From Eucalyptus grandis (lineage: Eukaryota > Streptophyta > Magnoliopsida > Myrtales > Myrtaceae), in the NCBI RefSeq assembly GCF_016545825.1, contig NC_052619.1, forward strand, positions 68,396,115 to 68,460,114: DNA of 64,000 nt. The letters run 5' to 3'. The position numbers were made by a program, and so were the translations under genes. Shown here one piece after another: positions 44,528 to 55,689 of the stretch (its first letter is position 1; every line of letters starts with the position of its first letter). The notes below the pieces were generated by a model. The model did no database searches and was not told the origin of the DNA. It worked only from the letters and a program-made list of their open reading frames with translations.

Positions 44528-45309
44528 TGTCGCGACCAATTTTTTCGGGGTATGAACCACCTAGGAGTTGGCTAATGGATTGCTTTTCTTTAAGCTTAGC
44601 TGACTCTCCTGAAGCCCATACCAATTCGCGACTTAGATTCAAATTTCTTAACATGCAAATTGATTTTATTTAGGAGTCGCCACTAATCGGGTTTATGGTA
44701 GGCCGGTTAGACACCCAAGTAAAATAATGAGAGAATTACTTTACTCCTACGAACCGAGACTAAGGGTAGGGACTTGATTACATTAGATTTCTCTAATGCC
44801 CTTTCGGTGACCATTCTTTTTATTTTCAAAATGTTTGGCAATTGAATTGATTTTAAACTAACTTCCTAACATGTGAGGTGATCATACATGTGCGCATACC
44901 ACCAATTTAACACTCAAGAAAGCAATTAAATATTGCAAAACATACCTAGGAGCAACGAAAAGATCTCGATTGTTAAATCGAATTCACATCGCTGACCCTA
45001 GATATGATTTCTAATTAACAAGCAATTACTCAATTTTTGTTTTCACTTTATTTAATGAAAATCATGCGATGCATGCTAATAATCTAATATGACGGGCAAA
45101 GATGACCTAAACTATATGACATGAAGAAATGCAATAATTAAATGCAATCTAAATGACCGATTCTAATGACATGCAATGCGATGTAATGACATACGAAATT
45201 ATTTAACCTAAAATGACATGAGCTATATGTCAAGCGACATTTATTAAATGACATAATCTAATGACGGGCAATTTCTAATTAGAAATGAACCTAACAATAA
45301 TCACTAAAA
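44528..45309 (-). mobile_element. Partial gypsy-type LTR interrupting UGT copy 3
   Basis: Begins TGTCGCGACC, followed by GGAGTCGCCACTAATCGGGT, GGGACTTGATTACAT and ATGCCCTTTCGGTGACC, in the same order as the LTRs at 49269 and 59894. It is a diverged member of that family. It runs into the assembly gap, so its other end and TSD (expected GGGGC) are not visible. Confidence 0.85.
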
Positions 45310-45409
45310 NNNNNNNNNNNNNNNNNNNNNNNNNNNNNNNNNNNNNNNNNNNNNNNNNNNNNNNNNNNNNNNNNNNNNNNNNNNNNNNNNNNNNNNNNNN
45401 NNNNNNNNN
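45310..45409. other. Assembly gap, exactly 100 N
   Basis: A round-number gap of unknown true length. The left side is inside an LTR and the right side is inside exon 2 of another UGT copy. Missing sequence must include the rest of the LTR element, the 3' half of UGT copy 3, and the promoter and exon 1 of copy 4, unless a deletion removed them. Confidence 0.99.
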
Positions 45410-46325
45410 GCAATGGGACGCTTGATGATCCGTTGACTGGATCCCCGGCATGAGGAACATCCGACTCCGGGATATCCCGAGCTTCATGCGGACCACAAAC
45501 CTGAACGACATCTTGTTCAACTACTTACAAGAAGAAGTGCAACACTGCCTGAAATCATCTGCTATCTTGTTCAACACCTTCAATGAGCTCGAACATGAAG
45601 TACTGGAGAAAATAGCAGATATTTCCCCTCGAATTTACTGTACCGGGCCCCTTTCCTTGCTCCTCCAGGATATTCCCTCGACCTCAGTCAAGTCTTTCAG
45701 GTCCAGTCTGTGGAAGGAAGACTACAGCTCCCTCGAATGGCTTGATCAGAGAGAAGCCGAGTCGGTTGTGTATGTGAACTATGGAAGTATCACTGTCATG
45801 ACTGAGGAACATCTGAAGGAGTTTGCTTGGGGCCTTGCAAATAGCAAGCACCCATTTTTCTGGGTGATTAGGCCTGATGTTGTGAAGGGTGATTCTGCAA
45901 TCCTACCACCGGAGTTCCTGGAGGAAGTGAAAGACAGAGGGTTCTTGACGAGTTGGTGTCCACAGGATCAAGTCCTGAATCACGGATCAGTCGGCGTTTT
46001 CCTAACGCACTGCGGGTGGAATTCTACCTTGGAAGGTATCTGCGGAGGTGTTCCTCTCATTTGCTGGCCATTCTTCGCGGAGCAACAGACAAACTGTCGG
46101 TACGCATGTACTGAATGGGGGATTGGCATGGAAGTGAACCAGGATGTGAGACGTGAGGAAATAGAAACTCTTGTTCGGGAAGTGATGGAAGGGGTCGGCG
46201 GTAAGAAGATGAAGGAGAATGCTAAGAAGTGGAAGGAGAGAGCTGCGGAGGCCACTGGTTGTGGAGGGTCATCGTACAATGACTTTGACGGATTCATTAA
46301 GGAGGTTATCCATTCGAAGGATTAG
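45410..46325 (+). CDS. UGT85A copy 4, 5' part lost in the gap
   Basis: Exon 2 only, starting at the second codon of SNGTLDDP. A 1-base deletion near 45431 (GATGATCC-GTTGACTGG, against GATCCCGTCGAC in copy 2) breaks the frame. From [16 protein letters not shown] (45450) to the stop at 46325 it is open for 291 codons. The PSPG box is complete: [20 protein letters not shown], then GWNSTLEG and FAEQ ending in Gln, which suits UDP-glucose. The C-terminus is SYNDFDGFIKEVIHSKD. Because the deletion is only ~22 bases from the gap edge, it may be a base-calling error. It is either a functional gene with missing data or a pseudogene; the sequence does not decide. Confidence 0.85.
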
Positions 46326-48108
46326 ATTAAAGGAAACCGTCACCATATTTCCATATCTTCCGAAAATATATCGAAAGAAGCATAACACCGTGGTTCCATA
46401 TTTCCCTTTTCTTATTTCCAATCTGTTAGTTTACCCAGATCCTTCGACATGGTATTTTAAGATCATAAAGTATTAGATGCTGTCCTAAACCTAATATGAG
46501 CAACCAATCCAGGCAAGAACTCGAACTTTTGCCCAGTCACTTTCACTTAATGCAAAGTCGTCAACTACTACGACTGTAAAGCCGAACTTGATAGAATATC
46601 TCTTCATGACTACGAAGTTAGAGATTAGCTCTTCCACGGTCTATGCTTGATCTATGCTCCATCTTTCCCATTAGAAACCATGCTTTTACTAACCTTATGT
46701 TTAACTTTTTAATTAGCAAATTGACGTGTTGTAAAAATAGCATGCTTTCACTAACCTTTTGTTTAACTTTTTAATTAGCAACTTGGCATGTTGTGAAAAT
46801 AACATTGTGCAAGCCGATCAAAACTTTGTCATTAAATCGAGATCGAGAGAAATTCAAAGGAGAAATAAAACGGTAAACAATAAAGGGCACGAAAGATTTA
46901 TATTGTTCGATTCGAATGTTGAAACCTATAACTACAGGGAGAACAACCATCAACAATATACTAATGAATCGGAAAACCACATAATCATAATCACTCAAAC
47001 ACTTGGGGATTTTTCAATTCTATGATTAGGCCCAATATCCACGGCATTTCTCGGGACTCCCTTTCGTTCTGCCAGAGAGTCCCTTGTGTTTGGCTGATGA
47101 AAGAAAGCATAAAAGACCAAAGGGAGTACAATGCCTTGCGCCCAAAATAATACTGAAGGGAGTCTCTCCTATATACCTCAAAAGTGAGCTCATTTTCCTT
47201 TTATAGCACTTACGAAAGGTCAGAGTTCCACTAATCATTGATGAATGTGAGCCCCACCCCCATCATTGCAATTTATAAGAGTTCTTCTTTTGTGCTGAAT
47301 GGACTCTGCACAAGGGCATATCAGTTATCGTCTTGGTGACTTCTACGACTTGTTCCTTACATTGTTCATGCTCATAAATATGTTGCAGAGCCAATCAACT
47401 GTCCTGGATTAGATGGGATGACATGCTGAGTGAACAAGTGAAGCTTCACGATAAAATGGAGAATATATTTGATAGGCCCGAAACTTTAAATCTGCGAACG
47501 GCTGGTCCACTCTTCTTCGGTGGCCGTGTCTCACTTGACAAGAGATTTCAAAGTTTCCTTTTATCTTAGCTCTATTACAAGCCTTACATTCGAATCAAAA
47601 TCTTGACCAAATTTTTTATCTCCATTTCACTAATGCGAATTGATAGACGTAACGTTTGAATCAACATCGTAATACGATTTTTCATCTTCATTTCATTATG
47701 TGAGCTAATGAGCTTCACATCTAAAACAATATCCTAATGAGCCTCGCATTTGACATCTGAACTTGATTTTCTGTTTCTATTTCACTGATATGAATTGATG
47801 AAAACAATCGGTTGTTCTAGCTTTGTTGATTTCTTTGCTTGCTTTTCTTTGTGTGATAGCGGTTTCTTCTTCTTAGCTCTTCACTTCTCATTTCCCAATA
47901 CTCTTGAGAGAGAGAGAGACCAAAAGAGGTAACGGAGAGAGAGTAGCGGAGGGTGGAGAGAGAAAGATGGGTTTGAAATCTCCTGACAAGTGGGGCCCAT
48001 CGGATACGTGGCACTCAAAGAGTAGTGGAGCAGTCGTTCGCTAACATGAAATGTCAGCCTACCCAGCTCTATTTTCCGAGGGAATGGTAGGTGGGACTAT
48101 CCCTTCAC
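46326..48108. repeat. 3' flank of UGT copy 4, duplicated at 8021-10352
   Basis: Holds no gene. Its right end (ACTATCCCTTCACTTT, about 48095-48108) is where homology to the left copy stops and the NDUFV1 pseudogene begins. Two ~80-base near-repeats at 46670-46720 and 46735-46790 (TTTAACTTTTTAATTAGCAA) are private to this copy. Confidence 0.85.
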
Positions 48109-49169
48109 TTTGAGAAAATATTGGTTGCATGGTGGTGCTGGTTTTTCATCTGGCCTGAAGTGGTCTTTCATGCCAAAAGTATCAGATGGCCGTCCTTCCT
48201 ATCTTGTGGTCAACGCTAATGAAAGTGAACCGGGAACATGTGAATATAGGGAAATTATGCGTCACGATCCTCACAAGCTTCTCGAAGGATGCTTAATTGC
48301 TGGTGTGAGAATGAGGGCAACTGCTGCCTATATTTATATAAGGGGTGGATACGTAAGTGAACGTAAAACTCTTGGACGGGCCAGTAAAGAGGCTCATGAA
48401 GCTGGACTTTTGGGACGGAGTGCATGTGGATCCGGCCACGATTTTGACGTCCACATCCGTTATGGTGCTGAAGCTTGTTTTTGTGGTGAAGAGAATGCAC
48501 TATAGGAAAGTCTTGATTAAATGTTGAAACTGTGGCTCTTTCTCCTACGATCCCCAGAAGTGGTCCAGATTGGTTTGCCAGCTTTGGAAGGAAAAACGAT
48601 TCAGTGACAAAATTGTTTTGCGTGTCGGATCATGTAAACAAGCCTCACACAGTTGAGAAGGAAATGAGTATACCATTGAAGGAGCTGATCGAAAGTCCCG
48701 GCAGCGGCATTAGTGGTGGATGGGGCAGTTACTTGCAGTAATACCTGGTGGTTCATTTGTACCGCTTCTCCCAGTGATGTGCTGATGGACTATGATGCTC
48801 CTAAGGCTGTCCAGCCTGGTCTAGGAACAGCAGCTGTTGTAGTTATGAATAAATCCACCCATGTTGTTGATGCAATCGGGAGGCTTTCTTATTTCTATAG
48901 GCATGAGAGCTGTGGGCAGCGCACACCCTGCAGTTAAGGCACAGGATGGCTCTGGATGATTATGGAAAGATTAAAAGTTGGGAATGCAAAGTTGGAGGAG
49001 ATTGATATGCTGCAGGAGGTGACCAAGCAGATTGAAGGGCATACAATATGTGCTTTTTAGGTGATGCGGCAGCTTGGTCTGTCCAGGGTCTCATTCAGCA
49101 TTTTAGGCCAGCACTCGAGAGAAGGATTAGGAACATGCCGGGAGAGAGTTGCTGGAGGCTGCTGCTTAG
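48109..49169 (+). pseudogene. NADH dehydrogenase (complex I) 51-kDa subunit, NDUFV1-type pseudogene
   Basis: The first frame reads [20 protein letters not shown], then [36 protein letters not shown] and FCGEENAL. This is the FMN/NADH-binding part of the flavoprotein that oxidises NADH in mitochondrial complex I. An internal deletion of roughly 80 bases follows TAG at about 48503. The second frame, [20 protein letters not shown], stops near 48740. A third frame gives [37 protein letters not shown] (one cluster Cys replaced by Arg) and [11 protein letters not shown]. The C-terminus ELLEAAA and stop are at 49167-49169. The N-terminal ~90 residues are missing. I see no introns in the parts present, so a processed copy is possible but not proven. 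Confidence 0.93.
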
Positions 49170-49268
49170 ATCTATGCTCAGGTTTCTACTCCAATCTCTT
49201 CTCAATTTATTTCTTGTGCTACCCCATAAATAAATGGAAAGCAATTATGGCTCACATGTTTACGAACT

Positions 49269-51499
49269 TGTCGCGACCTCTTTTTTCTCGGCGCCCGCAA
49301 TCGGGTACGGGCGCCTAAGGAGGCTAATGGCTCGGCTGAATTTATTAAGCCTTGGACTCTCCCAAGTCCACCAATTCACGACTTTAATAGTCTGAGTTTT
49401 TAACCCGTAAATCAATTTTTAAATTGGAGTCGCCACTAATCGATTTGGGGTGGGTTGATTAGAAACCCAAGTGAAGTATCGGAGAAATACTCACTCCTGC
49501 GCAACCAGAGAAATTAGGATCGGGGACTTGATTACACTAGTTAATCACTAATGCCCTTTCGGTACCTAATCTTGTTTAAACCCTGAGATTTTTTGGATGT
49601 TCGAGGGATTTTCCATGCATTTTTGGGAGGAAAACATTTTCTAGGTCTTTTTCTAATTTTTTGACACAAAAGGATTTTTGGGGATTTTTTTGGTATTTTT
49701 GGGAAAATACAAGTCTTTTGGCTTTTTCTAAATTTTTTGGCTTTTTCATGAATTTTTGGCCTTTTTGGATTTTTGGCATTTTTTTGGAAAATATGGAATA
49801 TTTTTGATTTTTTTGATTTTTTTGGAAAATAAAATATTTTTATCATTTTTTTACTATTTTCGATTTTCTGGAAATTAAAACATTTTTTAATATTTTTGGA
49901 AAATAAAATATTTTTTGGATATTTTTGTTTTTGTTTTTGTTTTTTTTTTGGAAATTAAAATGTTTTTTTTAATATATTTCGAAAAGAAAATATATATATT
50001 TGTTTTTTTTGGAAAATAAAATATTTATTTATCATTAAAATATTATTTTAAAAATAAAAACCGACTCGAGTCGGATCCACGGGGGTGGTTCGACCCGGGT
50101 CGGCGACTCCGAACGAGGACGGGCCCGCGTTGCGGGCCCAACTCGGATTTTTTTCATTTTATTTATTATTATTATTATTATTATTTTATTATTATTAAAA
50201 CAACGCCGTGGCCGGGCGTTCGGGGATGCGGCCCGGCCCGACGACCCGGATCGATTCGACCTCGCAACCCGACTCCCGCGAACCCTACCCGGTCCGACCC
50301 GACTCGCGACCCGCTTCCCGCCGCCCGAATCTCGCGAAACCCTACCCGGTTCCGAGACCCGGATTCGATTCGACGACCCGGAAATCGCAAACCCTAGGGT
50401 TTGCGAATCCGCGGCGCCAAAGGGGGAACCGAGGTGCTTGGCGGCGACGGCGACGGCGACTACGGCGGCGACGACTACGGCGGCAACAGCTAGGTCAACG
50501 GAAAACGGCTACGATGAACAATGATGCCCTTTTTTACCTTTTCTCGAACGGGAACGGCGGCAGCGGGGGCGGTTCGCGATGGTGGAGGTCGCGGTGAACA
50601 ACAACGGTGACGACAAGACTAGGCAACGACGGCGGCAACTCAGCTTCCCGATCTAGCGCGGCTTCAGCGGATCGATCATGACAATGGCTCCGCGGGAGGG
50701 GAAACACGACAACAAACCCTTTGAGGCAACGGCGTCGGGACTTGGTCGAGGCGAACGGCGTTCGGCGGCAACAACAGCAGCTAAAAAAGAACCAGATTTG
50801 CTACGTAGATCTCGGCCGGACCTTCCTCGGCCTTGATTTCTTCTCACTCAGGCGAGATCCGAGCCTCCACCGGCCGGATCTGACCTTCTCGAAGTCGCTC
50901 GCCGCCTGCCTTCCCCGAAGTCTCTCGGTGGAAGGTGGGCTGAGCTCGCGACTCGAGCTCTCTCCTGCGCTTGCCCTTCAACCCTTCCCGATGTCTCTCA
51001 GTGAAGGATTTCCGAGCTCGCCACGCCCTCCGACGATGCTTGCGGCCACCTATTTATAGGCAAAGGAAATCCGGTCGACGGAGGAGCTCGGTCGCCGGCC
51101 TCCGGCTTGCCCACCGGTTCCGCTTGGCTGAACCGGTGTCCCATTGAGCTTTCCAGCGAAGCTCGCTCAACATTAATGGCGTCTGCGATCTTATCCTCCG
51201 GCCGACGCCGCCCTACACTCCTCGGCCGTAGGCCGTCCTTGCGCGTCGGCCTCCCGCGCGCGTGAGTTGCAGCGGCGAAGGAAAGGGAAGGAGGAAGAAG
51301 AAGAGAGAAAGGGGCCGGGCCGGGGTGAAGGAAAATGGGCCGTAGGGGCCACGCGGAGGGAGAAGAAAAGGAGAAAAAAGATGGGCCGGGCTTTTGCTTT
51401 TGTTTTGTTTTGTTTTGTTTATTATTATTTACTATCTGAAAAAGACAAATAAATGTAAAAAAAACCTAATTAATTAAAAACGAAATTTAGGTGTCAACA
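49269..51499 (-). mobile_element. Solo gypsy-type LTR, 2,231 bp, TSD GAACT
   Basis: On the + strand it begins TGTCGCGACC and ends GGTGTCAACA, the same termini as the LARD LTRs (52800 and 59894). GAACT flanks it at 49264-49268 and 51500-51504. It contains a T-rich TTTTTGG-repeat stretch (49580-50000), a GC-rich CCCGACCCG stretch (50070-50390), and the 20-bp palindrome CGCAAACCCTAGGGTTTGCG at 50386-50405. It lies 100 bp downstream of the NDUFV1 pseudogene stop. Open frames inside it are compositional. Confidence 0.92.
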
Positions 51500-51504
51500 G
51501 AACT

Positions 51505-52799
51505 CACGTGCTCTCTTTTTTCCGTTTTCTTTCTTTCATTAACTAGACTCTGTTAGATCCAAGAGTGGCTGGTGAGATGATGGTGGATGGGTTAAGTAGC
51601 TGTAAATTTAAACCAGCAAGATGAGAAATGGGGGTGCTGAAGGACTAAATGTTGCTTTAGTATAGTTGCCAGTTCAAATATTCAGATAGGGAATGCTCAT
51701 TGCTTATATTTCAATATTCATTGCTAGCATTTGGCAAATGGTGAGGCAGAGGGGCTTAAATATGACATATTGCTGAGCTCAAGGGGTAATTTGAATCTGC
51801 TATGTGGACATTTATTCTTATGGTCTTACTTGTAGGTACATGGTCGTTTATTTTTGCTGTGATCGTGAAGTTACTACTGATTTCTTATTGGCACTTGCTT
51901 TGGTCCTTTTTCTCCGTAGGTAAATCCCTTTGATGGCGGTTAATGTCGGAATAACAAGAGGAACTACCCAAAATTTGGATTGATATGCGGATCTGGCTTC
52001 TGGGTCTTTTGCATTTCTATTTCTTGCTAAGCTGCACAGTGAGTTTATTCACTGCCAAGGAAACTTATTCTCTCTCTCAATTATCTGGACCGGAGTTTTG
52101 TATCTTCATTTCATGTACCATGGGAACACTAACTGGTTCACATTTTCCAGAAAGTTGGTCAATAAATCTTTGTATGTTATCCTCTTTAGTTGATATTACT
52201 TAGACGTGGGAAAACATTTCACTTGAGATGGCATTATTGTGTGGCATGTGCACTCCAGTATCTTGATTTGGATAATGGAAAACCGCATCCATGCACCATG
52301 CGTTAGGTGAATTTCAAGTCTGAGTGCTGACTGACTCAACTTGTCGGCTGTTACGAAGGTCTCTGTTCTCTGACCTTGTCTGTTTGAGTGATGGCTATGG
52401 CGATTAGCTGAGTTATCTGATTTCTTTATTTTGGTCTAAATTGGATGCTATGGGTGCATGAGCGGCTAGTCCGTAGGTGTCCAATGAACTCATGGTCGCT
52501 GATGAAATTAGCATCACGAATTCTCTCCTGTCCCTTGTCTCGACAAAGCTAGGTCACAGAAACTACCTTTCTTGGCCACTAAATACATCTGTAACTGTCG
52601 TCCGAACTCCTTTGAAACTGCTAAACCGAAGGCAAACCCATAGGACATGGTACTTATGCTTACAAATGTCTTCACAACGCCAATAGCATTCTCTTTTATG
52701 TATGATTGCCCTAAAACGATGTTTTGGATGTGTGCGTGCGGAAGCATGGTTTTGGTATTAGTTATAGTTTTTGGTTAGTGACGTGTGCAAGTGTATGAT
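51505..52799. other. No gene supported; intergenic or old UTR/intron sequence
   Basis: T-rich sequence with gene-like base composition, possibly the 3' flank that came with the NDUFV1 fragment. Near 52505-52600 the + strand reads LLSLVSTKLGHRNYLSWPLN, which weakly recalls a copia gag N-terminus (KL...NYLSW). This is not enough to call an element. Confidence 0.35.
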
Positions 52800-54275
52800 T
52801 GTCACGACCTACCCTTGGGGGAGGGAGGGTACTACCTAAAGGATGGGCTTAAGACCATGATTAGGCGTGGGCTCTCCTAAGCCCATACCCCGCGTGACAT
52901 TAGGATATTTTCTAGGAATTTTGCAAAAAAGAGTTGCCACTAGCCTATTGGGGTCGGCTAGAAACCAAGTGAGATATGAGAGTGTACCTCACTTCCTACG
53001 CAACCAGAGAGTCTAAGGTCGGGGACTTGATTACATTAATTAACCAATTAGTGCCATTTCGGTACCTAATCTTGTTCATTTTAACAAAATGATTTTTGTT
53101 AGGTAGTTTGGATTGATTTTACTTATCCACTAACTTATAAAGTGATCATACGAGTGTGCAATCATTAAATCAACAATCATAACTACCAAAATCCTAATTG
53201 CAGTCAAATTGAGCACGTGCAATCGAACATCCACAAACACAATTAAATATGCAAATTAAGTATGCTATATAATAAATATAGACATGCGGACCTCTCAAGT
53301 GCCATAACTTTGTACAAAGGAATACTTAAGTGCCAAAATCGGAGTAAAATTGATCACTTGAGTGCCAATACAGCCTTAAAAAGTCCGACCAAAATGCCGA
53401 CGTGGCATTTTTCTAGTGAACCGAGCCCAAAACGACGCCGTTTTGCACACCGATGTGGCCAAATAATGCAAAAACGGTGTTGTTTTTGGCTGACGTGATA
53501 AAAAAATAATATAAAAATTAAATAAATTTAATTTAAAAATAATAATTTTAAAATTAAAATTAGTTAAAATATTAAAATTAATAATTTTAAAATTAAAATT
53601 AGTTAAAATATTAAAAAAATTAAAATTAAAATTAGTTAAAATATTAAAAAAATTAAAATTAAAATTAGTTAAAATATTAAAAAATAATAATTAAAAGGGG
53701 GGGGTGGTGAGGTCGGCGTGCAAAACGGTATCGTTTTGGGCTCACTCGCCGGAAATTCACCGGAAAAATGCCACGTCAGCTTTTTGGCCGGACTTTGGCG
53801 GAGTGGCACTTAAATGATCGTTTTTCTTCAAATGTGACAAGTAAGTGTACATTTCGTAAGTTATGACACTTAAGTGTCCTTTGAGCAAAATTATGGCACT
53901 TGAAGTATTCTTTTGCCAATAAATATACGAGCAAATAAAGGCCTAACTACACTATAAAAAGCAATACATGGCCATTTCTAATCAAAATATACATTTTTTG
54001 GAATTTCGATTTTTTAATTAATTTTTTAAAATTTTAAAATCTTTACTTTTTTTAAATTTTTAAAATTAATTTGTTTAAAATAAAAATATATTTTTTGGGC
54101 CGGACCGGGTTGAGTCCGGTTTGACCGGACCCGGGTCCGACCCGGCTAGGTTTGACCCGGATGGGGCGGGCCGAACCGGCCCGTCCGAAGGACAAGGCCC
54201 GACCAGCTTTGGTCGGGCCTTTCTTTGTTCGGATTGAGCCCAACCAGCGGGCCCAATCTAGTCCAATCTCTTTTA

Positions 54276-54306
<31 letters not shown>

Positions 54307-55529
54307 ACAACAAGCCTACAAGTCCATAAGCCCACAAGCAAAACAGCCCAAACCCAAAACCGGCCCAAATAGCTCAAAACCCTACCCGATTCGTGACCCG
54401 CGTCCAACCCGATTTTTGGCTGAAACCTAGGGTTTCTTGGCGACGTTGACGATGACAGTGACGGGCTTGATAGCGGCGGAGCAAAGACGAAGACGAGGCG
54501 GCTTCGGGTGCGTGTTGGAGGCAGATCGGCGACGCAGCTTTGGCTAGAGGGCGGCGGGCGCCGGTGCTTGGGTCATGCCTGCTACCGTTGGGGCTAGCTG
54601 CAGGAGCGGTAGAGACCGGCGGTGGTGAGGTTGCTCATGGAGACGCAGCAGAACGGCGAACACTGAGCCGAGGCGATGTAAGGTCGACAAGCAGCACTCG
54701 GGCAGAGGGGGGCGTCGCGGACGCGCGGGCTGCAGGCGAGTCGGGGCGCGGTGGTGGTGGCGTGATGCTCGCGAATCTGGTGCTCGAGCAGGAGGGTGCA
54801 GTGAGGAAGTTGAGCAGCGGCGTTAGGTCGTTGGTTGGAGCGGCGCGGGCAAAGCAGCGGGCAGGGAGCAAAAGGCAGCTTCGCTCGGAGGGGACTCGAA
54901 GCGGATCTGCTGTGCGTCGGAGCAAAGGAGGACTTAACAGTAGGGGGTCTCGACGAGAGGCGGGACTTCGGGCTTGCAGGAGTCTCGGTAGCGCGGCGAG
55001 GGGCTCGGCGAACACGAGATCTGCAAGTCGAAGGCTAGGCAGAGTAGAAGCGGGTTAGTCTGGGCAGCTCGAATGGCTTCGGGCTCGAAGGGGGCGGCTC
55101 GGACGGTGACAGTAGCACCGCCGTTGCCCTCCTCCCCTCCGTTCCTTCTCTGTTTTTCTCCCTCACATTCCTATTCGCTCCTCCCTAGGGTTTTCCTCCT
55201 GCTTTTCGGTTTCCTCTCTCCTTCCTCTTTGTGCTAGGGTTTCGAAGTCTTGACGGCTGAAGGAAAAGAAGAGACAAGCACGAGCCGGGCCAAAAGAGAA
55301 ATGGGCCGGGCGCACGCGAGAGAGAGGAAAAACGGAGGGCCGGGTTGGGCCCAAGCCAATTCGACGACCCGGCCCCTCTCACGTCCTCTTTTGTGTTTTT
55401 CTTTTGTTGTCTTTTTTCTCTTTTTTCTTTTGTTTTGTTTTCTTTTTTTTATTTGTTTTTTTAGTGACTAATTTCTAATTTTGTACACGATTAAGTCCTA
55501 AATAAAATGGCGAAATTTATGTGTCAACA
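52800..55529 (-). repeat. 3' LTR of the LARD, with nested MITE
   Basis: 2,730 bp including a 637-bp insertion at 53281-53917 plus its TSD. It aligns with 59894-62013 over its whole length otherwise. A polypurine tract, AAAGAGGGGCAGC on the minus strand, adjoins its edge at 55530-55542. GC-rich open frames at 54540-55058 have counterparts in the other LTR, antisense to the element. Confidence 0.92.
53281..53917. mobile_element. MULE-type MITE nested in the LTR, 10-bp TSD AATAAATATA
   Basis: AATAAATATA occurs at 53271-53280 and 53918-53927, and the sister LTR (about 60370-60385) shows the single uninterrupted site. Terminal regions are long imperfect inverted repeats (CAAGTGCCATAACTTTG, CACTTAAGTGYCA). 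Inner motifs GACGTGGCATTTTTC and AAAACGRYRYCGTTTTG are also inverted. An AT-rich core with repeated TTAAAATTAAAATTAG at 53515-53690. Confidence 0.9.
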
Positions 55530-55689
55530 GCTGCCCCTCTTTGAGTGGGAGCTCAAAGAGGTTGCATTCAAACACATAAAATACTTAAATTATTTGGGTG
55601 ATAGAGAGACCTTGGGCGTATAGGCACGCGTTAGTTCGACGGAAAAAACTCATAACTATGAAAGCGCGTCTTATTAATAAGATGAAGAA

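Noticed and set aside
44528..46325. Copies 3 and 4 as two halves of one gene split by an LTR
   Set aside because: Copy 3 already contains the exon 2 sequence through EFAWGL and copy 4 restarts at SNGTLDD, so they overlap and must be separate copies.
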